NCBI GenBank assembly: GCA_019279435.1
Contig: JAAALK010000080.1
Location: forward strand, 92,401,108-92,465,107
DNA: 64,000 bases
Source of the DNA: Zizania palustris
Lineage: Eukaryota; Streptophyta; Magnoliopsida; Poales; Poaceae
Reading direction: 5' to 3'
In this document: piece after piece, positions 20,318 to 31,200 of the stretch
Layout: each line of letters opens with the position of its first letter
Numbering within the stretch: position 1 is the first letter of the stretch
Position numbers and translations under genes: made by a program
Notes under the pieces: model-generated
Databases searched by the model: none
Seen by the model: only the letters and a program-made list of their open reading frames with translations
Told to the model about the DNA's origin: nothing

Positions 20318-21775
20318 GCCGCATACATGTCGGCCGAATCATTTTCTTATTTTGACTCCTCTTCGCAGAGTGCTCCATAATATGGACTCCAGCTTTATGT
20401 TTGCTGAAAGTCTTGATGAATCTTTTGTCTTTGGCTCGGCTTTCTTGTACCAGAGCCTGCTGTAGGACTTGGCTGACGTCTAAGAAATTATGGTTGTCTA
20501 ATCTTTCCTTTATCTCGGAGCGCAAGCCGTTAAATACTAAGTCTGCCAAGTCTCTCTCTGAAATATTTAAACTAAAGCATCGGTTCCAGGTGTCCCTAAA
20601 GCGCTTGACGTACTCAGAGACGGTTTCGCTAGATTTTTGCTTGACTGATGTTAAATAGGAAAGCCTCAGTTCAGTTTCGCCCGCGTAGAAATAATCATGG
20701 ATTTTTTTCTCTAGCTTGGCCCATGCCTGCACGGAGTTCGGCGACAGTGCCAAAAACCAAGTGAATGCGGTGCCGGACAGCGAAAGAGAAAATAGTCTAG
20801 TTTTAGCGCGTCCGACCCACTAGCTCCGCCACACTATGCTAGAAAATGACTAATATGTTCTAGTGTGGATTTACTACCCTCACCATCGAATTTGGTGAAG
20901 TCTGTAACCCTATAACCGTGAGGGTATGGGACAACATCAAAGTGGTTGGGGTACGACTTTCGATAAACCCTAGCCCGATCCCGAGGTGCAAAACCGGTGC
21001 ATTCCTTAAACAATGCGTGAATGTGTTCTTCAATATTGTCTTGGCCTCCTGCTTGTGCGCGTCTCTCATGCGGTGGCGGGACGCGTGGTGGTACGTCATC
21101 ATGCTCTGGCCTATGCTATGGTGCAGGAGTGTATGGCGCGGGTGGCGGCGGCAGAGCCAGCATAGGTGCAGGCGGGGGTGGCGCATGATAAGTAGGGTTT
21201 GCCTGGCTATAAGCGTAGTGGTGTGTTTCGGCCGCGGATGACGAGGCCAGAAACGTAATAGTCTTTCTAGTATTACCGTCAGTTTTGCTATAAATGTGCT
21301 GAGTTGGCAGGATACTAGCAATTGGTGTTGGGGGATCAGCCTCGGTAAAGCCCAATCTCCTTAAAACGGCTGCTACTTGAGAGGTAACTATGGGTTCCAG
21401 CTTGTTGGCTAGCGAGGCGATAACCGCTTGATCTACCGACGCAGCTATTCTACGATCAACTTCAGAAGAAGACACAAGAGGCGATGATGGCCATACCTGG
21501 GTGAGATTGGGGGTGTCGCGCATGACGAAGCCCGAGCGTGTCTTTATGCAGTCCTTGAGCATAAGATCTTTGAGTTCTTTCTTTTTCGCTTCGATATTTG
21601 CTCGGTCTTCCTTGGATATGTCAGCCATGGTGGGCGTCATAACGTTGTGGTCATCGATGTCCGCGCCCCCTAGTGTACTCATCGGTGATATAGTCGATGT
21701 AGACGTAGTAGAGGTACTCGTAGATGATGTAGATGTTCCCGTCATAGTTGGCGTTGTCCCCAGCGGAGTCACCAA
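20318..21775 (-). pseudogene. Element I gag, N-terminal half
   Basis: The frame starts at 21775 (MVTPLGTTPTMTG, Ser/Thr-rich). It contains ANIEAKKKELKDLM, then a Pro-rich stretch (to 21116), then by frameshift SYPNHFDVVPYPHGYRV, DFTKFDGEGSKSTLEHISHFLA. The next block at 20753 is AWAKLEKKIHDYFYAGETELRLSYLTSVKQK, then VSEYVKRFRDTWNRCFSLNISERDLADLVFNGLRSE, the retrotransposon gag core. Stops (near 20820 and 21116) and at least two frameshifts disable it. It is continued at 8852 on the far side of element A. Confidence 0.8.
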
Positions 21776-21781
21776 AAAGTG

Positions 21782-23274
21782 TGTTGACGCTAAAATACAT
21801 CATCGCACTTGGGCCGGTTCAACGTCCAAAAATATCACAACGATACTGACGTCACGTTCCGACTACCCTTAATAGTGATAAGGGGGGTGGAGTCGCGAGG
21901 CAATCAGACCGATAATTAGCAATTCAAATCCAATTCGCCGAAAGTGTTAGTAATAAAGTAAGATGAACAAAAGTATTATAAATACCTGAAATCGTCCTAT
22001 TCGGAGTTGATTCCGGACTACGGTAGCAAACTGGCCCGAAGGGTCCTGAAGGTACCTTTGGCATGTATACCTGGTCGGACTGGAGGTACACCCTCGGTCG
22101 AACCAGTATGTGCGAAGTGGCAAAATACCCCGAAGGGGGGTTAGAAACACAACCCTCGGCGCAGAACCTTGGTGCGACCGTTCAGAGTCACCCGGTCGGA
22201 CCGGCGATGGCACCTTGGTCGGACCGAGGATGTACAGGACTTCGGGTTTGAGTGCGGAGGGCTCCGGCGGAGGGCTTCGCACCCAGGGCTTCATTGTAGA
22301 GAGGCTTCGCACGCAAAGGGGCCCGGTCAGACCAATGAAGGCTCATCGGTCAGACCGGTCATTGCCGACAACGGCGTGACGAGGGCATCGGTCAGACCGG
22401 CCCTATACCACCGGTCGGACCGACAGTAGCAGATCCGATCTGCTAGGCTTCGACAACCCTTGTAAATGACGGTTGATCACGCCCAAACTACCTAGCGAGG
22501 ATTGTGAGGGTAATTGCTCTGCAAAACAACAAGGTATCAAACACAATTCGGCCAAGAAGCCGAATTTCCGAGTATAGCCAAATAAAAACCGATAAAAAGA
22601 TAGAAATCCATTACGTGGATTACCGGGAGGTTCACAAGCGAACCAGTAAGGGATACCGTGATTACGGATGCGGCATACGGAGGGCTTCCAGAGCAAACCC
22701 ACGAAGTTGTATGAACTAATGCGAAAAAGTAAAAGTACTATGATTCAAAACTAGGGCTTTGTGTAGGGGTTGATTTTGTTGTCCTTCATGAATCGGACTT
22801 GCCCCTATATTTATAGGGGTTGGTCTGGTGTATCCTGGCATGAAATTTGAGTAGGAGTCGGCCAAAAATTAGTTTGGATATGATTTGGATAAAAACAGCC
22901 TGAATCCCCCTTTATCTTTAATTTTCAGTTCCGGGCCGGTCTGACCGAACCCATTGGGCCGGTCTCACCGGTCCTACATGGCCGGTTGGACTGGCCTACT
23001 ATGGCCGGTCAGACTGGCCTGTGCCAGGGATTGACATATTTTCGGTCAAAAATACCAATTTCAGTATTTCGCCCATTTTGACCATTAATGCCATTTTTTC
23101 TATAAGCAGTAACTGATTTTGGCTCTTACTCTATATTTTCATCGGTTCCTTCTTATCCGGTCATGCATAACGGATGGACTTCTTTGACCAACCTTTGACC
23201 AGATTTCTTTGACTTCTATTGACCACGCCGGATCCTTTCTAGGCATGGACCTTAACCAAATTTTGCTGTCAACA
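21782..23274 (-). mobile_element. LTR of Ty3/gypsy element I (1493 bp)
   Basis: On the plus strand the segment begins TGTTGACGC and ends GTCAACA, the inverted ends of a minus-strand LTR. Directly inside (minus strand) is TTTTTGGTGACTCCGCTGGGGA, a primer-site-like motif that follows LTRs in several grass gypsy families. The LTR is full of palindromic GGTCNGACC motifs, and the same motif recurs in the coding linker near 7525-7640. The 5-bp flank after 23274 is ACCTT; the partner flank is not in the window because the element is truncated at 6469. Confidence 0.8.
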
Positions 23275-23364
23275 ACCTTAGTTATGCATATCATCCGTAG
23301 TCTTGATGGTTAATCGAAGGTGGTGAACAAGATCATCATCATATATTTGTGTTGTCTGATTGGG

Positions 23365-24076
23365 GATCAACCGTGACAATGGCTTTGATGGTTGCCTTGG
23401 ACTGAATTTGCCTATAACACTTCATTCCAAATAGCCATATAGACGTTGCCGTTTCGGGTGGTCTATGGTCGTGACCCACCTAGTCTGTATTGGATAGATC
23501 ATGGGACAACCAAGCTTCCGGCTATGGATCACTTTCTCAACGAACAAGACAAGTTCGTAGGTAAGATTCAGGATAGACTAGAGCAGTCCTAGCAGCACTA
23601 CAAGCTTCAATACGACAACGACCGTCGAGACGTAGAATTCACAGTGGATGATTGTGTTTGGTTGAACATGCTCCATCGCCCAATGGCAACACTATCTCAC
23701 CATGGGCACAATAATCTTGGGCCAAAGTACTTCGGGGCATTCCAAGGGCTACAACGCATCGTAGATGTCACATTCAAGCTTCATGTGTCAACTTCCTCCC
23801 AAATTCATGATGTCTTCCATGTAGGACTTTTGAAGCCCTTCTTAGGAACCCCACCGATGACTATGCCAGCACTACTGCCTCTACATCATGGTTGTGCTTG
23901 TCAACTGCCAGCCAAGGTCATAAAGTCTCATCGGGCCTATGGTCGTTTGGAGCCACTGATGTAGTGGGAGAATTTGCTACCATCTGAGGCCATGTGGATT
24001 CTACACGAAGAGCTCATCAAGGTGTTTCTCACATTCCAGCTCAAGGATGAGTTGCTTCTCAACGAAAGGGAAGATG
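23365..24076 (+). pseudogene. Chromovirus integrase C-terminus and chromodomain tail (element J)
   Basis: In one frame it reads QWL*WLPWTEFAYNTSFQ, then TLPFRVVYGRDPPSLYW, then HYKLQYDNDRRDVEFTVDDCVWL, then LGPKYFGAFQGLQRI and HDVFHVGLLKPFLG. The end reads LLPSEAMWILHEELIKVFLTFQLKDELLL, which is the chromodomain part that directs insertion into heterochromatin. It has at least four in-frame stops (near 23386, 23437, 23588 and 23961). Everything upstream of the integrase C-terminus is missing. This is a Tekay/Del-type remnant. Confidence 0.85.
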
Positions 24077-24480
24077 TCATGTGGGGTCACCTATACGGCT
24101 GGTGCAAAGGCTACCACACATGCCTAGGCCCAACCCATAGCACCGCCACATGGTCCATAAGTAGTAGTCTAGGTTAAATAGAGTCGTGTTAGTTTACTTT
24201 TCTAATTATAGTTAGAGTTAGTTTGTCTTAGAAATAAAGAGGACCCTTGCTCTATATAAAGAGGTTCATATGTTGTAATTAGAAACTAGTTTTGTCTCAA
24301 ACCCTAACCCTAGCCACTAGGCGCTGGCCCTGCTGCCTGTGCCTCCTATTGTGTTTTACCTTCACGTAATCCATCATGGTGCTGAATAGAGATTCTTGTT
24401 GAAAAACATATACACACACAGCCGATGCTGAAAGAGACAATATGATATGGAAGAATCTTGTAGTTTATACTATTCTTTTA
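24077..24480 (+). mobile_element. Partial 3' LTR of element J
   Basis: The sequence after the polyprotein tail starts TGTCATGTGGGG and contains a TATA box (CTATATAAAG at 24251-24260) with a downstream CCCTAACCCTAGCC stretch. I take it as the start of the 3' LTR. The end point is uncertain, and no second copy is present to fix it. Confidence 0.45.
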
Positions 24481-25219
24481 AACTCACGTAACTTTTATCT
24501 TGTTTTTGGGTGTAGTCAGTAGTTGCGAAACCAAGATTTCTGCAAGCCTAGGACTCCAAATAAGGGTTAGTACTATCAACGACAATACACATGCCAAAAT
24601 ATAACAGGGTGCAAGCAGAAAATTAGATAGTATCACCATACGCACATGCTAAACTCTTTGGTTTTAGATTCACTTATGTTTATTTGCATGGTATTCTTTT
24701 AATATTGTATTTTTCCTAAAACGCACAAGCATTCACCTAGTAAACGCAAACACTTGCAATTCACGTCTTGTATGCATAAACGAGTACAAATATTATGCTA
24801 ATGTCAAAGAATTCAAGAACTTTATACAATGTTCTGTCAGCGTCAAATTCCAGACGACTCTTCTTTACTAGGCAGTTGTCAGTTGTCACTTAGAAAATAA
24901 AATTTAGGTGTACATGCAAAAGGATAAGGTACAAATTCACTTCAAGATGATATTACGTCGTAAGATAGAACTAGTAACCCATATTTTTACGTGCAACCAC
25001 TCATAAAATTTTTACGTGCAAAACCACTCATAAATTTACGTGCAACCGCTCATAAATAACATATTCATAATATGTTATTATGGTCGTAGGAGAAGATACA
25101 TCCATCCAGTTCTGGTAACTAATACCTTATTTGTTGAGCTAATCTTAAATTTCTGCTCGTTTATTCCATTCTACAAGTGCTGCGATTGCAGCCATTTGAG
25201 CAGTTCAAAGCATCTCTTA
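24481..25219. other. Intergenic region downstream of aldose 1-epimerase
   Basis: This is AT-rich DNA with no convincing gene. It includes the 3' flank of the epimerase gene, so its 3' UTR and polyadenylation site should lie here. A short tandem repeat at 24984-25056 is listed separately. Confidence 0.5.
24984..25056. repeat. Short tandem repeat, three units of about 24 bp
   Basis: Three units of TTTACGTGCAACCACTCATAAA type follow each other, with small differences (AAACCACTC in the second, AACCGCTC in the third). They lie about 165 bp beyond the stop codon of the epimerase gene. Confidence 0.75.
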
Positions 25220-28200
25220 CTAGGCTGAGAACTCAAACAACATGGTGTGCTTATACTTCTCGCCAGGCTGCACCACTACGGAGGGAAAATTGGGTTGGTT
25301 AATGGCATTAGGAAACCCCTGGGTTTCCAAGCATACTCCGGTATGTTTCCCATAAACAACGCCGCATTTGCCAGTGATGCCATCCACAAAGTTGGCAGTG
25401 TAGAACTGCATGCCAGGTGCATCGGTCCAGAGGTCCAGGGTCCGTGAGCCTGATGGGTTTTTCAGCTTGGCAGCATGCTTCAGGCCATTCTTCTCATCAC
25501 CACAGTCCAGCACATAGTTATGATCGTATCCTCCAGGAACATCGTTGATGCAGGCTCCAATCTTGTGCTCTCTTGTGAAGTCGAAAGGCGTGTCTTTGAC
25601 AGGCATTATCTTACCAGTGGGGATTGTGTTTTCATCAACTGGAGTGATGTGTTTTCCCCAGATTTGGATTGAATGATCCAAGGTGTCACCAGAATTGTGG
25701 CCTGCAAGGTTCCAGTAAGTGTGCTGCGCCAAACTGACAGGTGTGGCTTTATTCTCTGCTATTGCTTCCATGTCAAGTCTTAGGGTGGTTAACTCAGGAA
25801 GAGAATATGTTGCTCGAATAATTAAATCGCCAGGGTAACCTGATGAACACAGAACAATAAGTGTTTCGATTACCTGACTTCTGTAAGCATACGAGTTCTG
25901 AAGTAAAAATAAAGATGATACTAGTAACTGTACCCTCTTCCCCATCCTTGCTATGATATTGAAAGGTGACTGATGGGTATTCAACATCTTTCCTCTCTAC
26001 GACATCCCACAAAACCTTGTCAAATCCCTTAAACCCACCTGCAATTTAAATTAAGTGACATAGCAAATGAAGTTTCCTTTGTATGTCACATAAGACGAAC
26101 AATTACAATGCATGAGCACTACTTAAAGAAAACTATACACCCTGCTACACCCATGTAAAATTCATGAAACCTTACCATGAAGACTGTTGGGTCCATTGTT
26201 GATAGCCAATGAATACTCAACTCCATTCAGAGTAAACTTCCCATTCTTGATCCGGTTTGCAACTCGGCCAACAATGCAGCCAAAATATGGTGATTTGCCT
26301 TTCTGCAAAACAGGGGAATGATTGAGCAAACTACATGTAAATTTAGAGAACTTGGGATACACTTCACATATTTAAGAGTACACAAGGTCTGAAATGATTA
26401 TGATTGATTGGAATTTTTAAGTGTTGGGGGAATTAGTTTCCCCTTAAACAGGGGCCAAATGACGTTAGCCTCCGAGGGCCTCGGGCTCGGAGCCTGTCAA
26501 CTGGCGAAGCCTGAAATTGAGCTCTAGCCTCCTTTGACGAAGTCAACTTCAAGGTCAGCCAAGACTTGCTCCTCCGGAGCCAAGCCTCCTGGACCCCTCC
26601 GGAGCCCTCTGGAGCGAAGCCTCCGGGACCGCTCCAGAGTCAAGCCTTCGGGACCCCTCCGATCCCCTTCGAAGCCCTCTCCGGAGCCTTTCGGAGCCCA
26701 CTCCGAGAGCCGCTTCGGAGCTCACTTCGGAGCCCTCTTCGGGGTCTACTTCGGAGTGCCATTCGAAGCCTCCTCAGCTGCCTCCAACTGAAGACCTCCG
26801 CAAGTACTCCGGACCAGAAGAAATATCCAAGCATCGCTACAGTGTAAAACCGTACCGGGGCCCCTCGCCCCTCGAATGTCGTATACCTACTCCAAAAGTG
26901 ATGTTTATCTACTGCGTCTGTAAAGTCAAATGTACAGTAGTCTAGCCCTTTTTCCCTTCTTGCCCCTATAAAATCTACGGCTTGTAGAGGGCAATTGAGT
27001 CTTTTCCTTTGGCCTGCGTGCCTATAAAAGCAAGGTCATGCCCTTGTAGTAGACAGGTGGTTCAGTAGAGGCAAAACTATGCCAAATCCACTGTAAACTG
27101 GACGTAGGGCTATTATCTCTCCGGGGAGGCCTGAACCAGTATAAATTCTCTCTCCCTCTGTGAGAACCCTTCGAGGTTCATTCCATACGTCATACACCAC
27201 TACATAAAAACCTGCTGTAGCTAACATAATTGCTACAACAGTTGGCGCCGTCCGTGGGGAGCTTAGTACTAAAAGCTAAGTTCTCTGCCACTGCTTGTAT
27301 TTCGAAGTACTCTTGCGGAGGGAGCTTCGGAGTCTCAGGACTCTGCGCATCCTTCGGCAAAGGGCTTCGAGTATAGTTCGAAGGCCTTTCTCGCCTTCCA
27401 CCACCCCTCGCGCCTCGAAGCGCACCCTTCAGCAAGGGGCTCTGGGCGCTCACCGAAGGCCTCAGAAGCCCTAGGGGCTACGAGGCAAGCTCTCCTACCG
27501 TCGTGAAGCCGCTCAGTCTCCGGACCAGGTCAAGCTTCCAAAGGTATGAGCACCAACCGAAGCCTTGCTTCGCCTTCTCAAAACCGAAGCCTTGCTTCGC
27601 TCCCTTTTTATGCCGAAACCCAACTTCACTTTATTTAATGCCGAAGCCTAGCTTCACTTTATTTAATGTTGAAGCCCTGCTTCGTTTTACTAATTACCAA
27701 AAGCCTCCACTTTATTAAAAACCGAAGCTTTACGGTGTCCTTATTGAAACCCGAAGTCAAGGCTTCGTTCTTTTAAGAACCGAAGTACCACTTCGCATCA
27801 ATAAGAACCGAAGCACAACTTTGATCTATTTAAAATCGGAGGCACTGCTTCGAAGGCTACATAGCGCCTCCGGGCCCGTAGCAGTGGGCTAAAGGACTCC
27901 GGGCCACCGGCCCGATGTGTCCAAGGACTCCAGGCCATCGGCCTGATGTGTCCGGTATCCAAAGGCCACCGGCCTATTGCATCCCAGGATCCTGGGATCC
28001 GTTCTCGGTATCCAGAGTCGAAGGTGGCTCACAATCACAGGTTCGGTGAATCCACACCACTCATTACAGAATCAAGCTCAGAAGCCTTGCTTCGCTATCT
28101 AAACACGTTTCGAAGCCCTTCTTCGCGTGTCGAAATCTAATCTAAGAATTAAGCATGCCAAGGCCATGCTTCGCTTAATTCGAATGTCTCTGAAGCCATG

Positions 28201-31200
28201 CTTCGCTTTCAAAGTAAAGTGTTCGAAGTCCAAAAGAGGCCTCCGAACGATGCGATTTAAGCGTCCGAAGCCGCCAAAAGGTGCACCCCTTCGCATTTTA
28301 TAATTGCGTGCACCGGCAACGCCCAAGTCCCTAACCGCCACGCGCAAGGAGGGACCCAGGTATGTATGCGAAGTGTGCGAATGAAATGCGCATTACGAGC
28401 GTGACAAGCTAAACGATTCGGAGTATGTGATACGTGCGAAGCATGCAAACAAAGTATGCGTATATAAATACAACACAAATTCTATTCATTGAATGTCAAA
28501 AGCGAAGTATGTTACAGGTACCTACGAGTAATTTGTATCTAAGCCTAGGAAAAAGCGAGCTCGAGGCCCCGACATGTTCGGCCCTCACTTGCTCTTCTTC
28601 CGGGCAGGGCCCCCTCGGCTAGACGAAGCCCCGTCGGAGCCTGACCTCCCGCGGCCGGACCGTCCACGCTTCGAAGCCCGCAGAACTCGTCTTTCTTCCT
28701 ACAAGTCGGCACAAGTATGAAGCACAGGTGGTGCCGCATCGAAGGCAGAAAAGTCTAGGGTTTCGTCACCTTGTAAGGTCGTACCCGAAGACTGCACCCT
28801 CTCGCCACTTAAGCCTACTTCAAAACAGCTTAAGTCTGGCGAGGATGAAAAACTTCGAATGGGCTCTGTCTTCACGGTAGCCAGCAGCTCCTAAGCTACT
28901 TCGAGAATAGCTTCGGCCCTAGGACCCCTCGGAAGTTTGAACCGAGAGGGGCCTTCGGACCTAGCTACTTCAAGCACCACCCAAAGCTAGCGAAGCTCTT
29001 CTGAATCCTCAAGCATTTCGAAATCAACATCCGAAGGCTGAGCCTGGCAGGTATAAAATACCCCCGTATTTCTATTAATAAACTGACAAGTCATTTACAG
29101 GCCTACGGCTACAAATTACAAAAAGCCTAAGGAGGTCTACACCTTCGGTGGCGGAGGGTTCGACGTCGAAGGCTGAGCTGGCGAGGCATGTGCCCTGGCT
29201 CGGCAAAGGCAGGAGACCCGTTGCAGATCGAGGACCGCTTCGCACCCTTGGGCTTTTTAGGGTTCTTGAAGCCGGCGCCACGCTCCGGAGACTGTCGAAG
29301 GTGGCGAAACCAAGTGAGGGCCACCGAAGGCCACCGCCATGGCCGAGGTCGCTGCCTCGAGGTGGTTGCATCCCGCGTTGTGAAGAATTTGCAACACCCC
29401 TTGACTAGCCACTTGCCCGGCCATCTGAGTGAAGCCCTTCATCGACACCTCCGCCGTCGCCGCAGTCGTTTGAAGAAACTCGAGGCGGTCCCCGACAGGA
29501 TCTTGAGGATTGAAATCTGGGGCCGGGCACTCGTTCCCTAGGTGCTCAAGGACTTCGGTCAAGCTCGAGGCAGCCTTGTTGAACCCTCGAACCATGAAGT
29601 CTTCCAAAGATAGATTGGCCGCGCAAAGATCATAGCACTCCGTCACCAGCTTCGCTCTAGCCTCCTCCGAAGCCCGAAGTGCTTCTCGAAGCTTTTGTGT
29701 CTTCGAGGCCAAGGCTTCTCTTGCCTTGGCTGCCTCGGACCTTGTTGCCTCTACCGCTGCTTCGGCTTGCCTCCGCCTCTCGGCATCCTCTGAAGCCTAG
29801 CGCCGAAGGGCGTCCCTCTCCTCCACCAAAAGGGTTTCCCGATGGTCCGCGAAGGCTGCTGCTGAGGTGTTCAGTGCGAAGGCCTGGCAAGATTCAAGAA
29901 ATCTTTAGTATTGATTAAAGAGCTAAATACTACTCGAAGCCCATGTGAAGCTTCGCTCACCTAGACGAGGGATTCATGAGCATTTGTAAAGAGGTCAAAA
30001 TGGCTAGCGCGGCTAAGCTGTGCCACCAAGTCCCCTTGAGTCGCAGCAACACAGCATTCATAAAAGGAGTTGATGGCCACCTCCGTCACAGGTTCCCTCA
30101 GAAGCAGAGGCCAGACCATCTGCATCGGCAACGCGGGCTCCACCGGAGCCGAGCTCTGATCTACTACCTCGACCACCTCGTCAGGTTCCTCCTGAGGGGC
30201 CCCTCTGCCATGGTTGTTCCCCTCGCCCTCTTCGGACGAAGAGCTCTCGGACTCCGAGCTGCTGCTGCCCTCGCTACTGTCGGAGGTCCCCTCCGGCTCC
30301 GCCACGACAGGCCTCACGTCGTCACCGGCGCCTGAAGAAAAGTACAAGTCAATATGCATGAATTTGAAGAGAAGGGCGATCAAGTGTCTACTTCCGCTAG
30401 CATCCTCTTCGCCTAAGGAGATGTCCTGAAATGATGTAGGAACGATGTGTGCTCCCCATTCCCTTCGCTAGGCTGGCTGAACCACAGTGTTGGGGGAAAA
30501 TACTTCATCCCCAGGGTCTCTACAGTTATTAGACAAAGACAATTTACTAGACCAAAGTCCAAGACTTAACTCCGGCCTCAACCGTATGATCAAGCTCAAA
30601 GAATCCGTCTAGACTTCTACTTCTGTTCGGAGTATAACTTCGAAGGCAAATCTTCAGAGAGCTTATCTGCCAGCAAGGATGGAAGACTTATCTTCTTTCT
30701 AATTAGATTAGTCTTTTACCATTTTAACCCTATTAGGGGTACCGAAATAGTTTCCATTATGTCGGTTGTAACTAAGGGGTAAAAAGGTCTTTTCCTTAAG
30801 ATGTTTACCTATAAATACCCCCATTCTCACCCTGTAATTGTTGGGGGAAAATATCTCATCTTCGGGGTTATTGCCGAAACAGCATAAAGGCAGATAGCGG
30901 ATTCGAAGGTTCCCTGACGTTCATCTTCGAAGATACCGGAGTCAAGCTCGAAGTACGAAGATAGGCATTGGTTCGGAGTACATCTTCGAACTAAGGCTTT
31001 TCAAGATCTTTTCTGTCAGCTAAGATGGAAGACTTATCTTCTTTCTCATTAGATTAGTCTTTTATCATTTTAGCCCTATTAAGGGAGCCGGATAGTTTCC
31101 ACTATGTCGGTTGTAATAGAGGGGTAAATAGGTCTTTTCCTTAATATTTGGGCCTATAAATACCCCCCGTTTCACCCTGTAATAGGGACCGAATACAAGT

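Noticed and set aside
24984..25056. CRISPR-like spaced repeats
   Set aside because: Three direct units without spacers in a plant intergenic region; an ordinary short tandem repeat.
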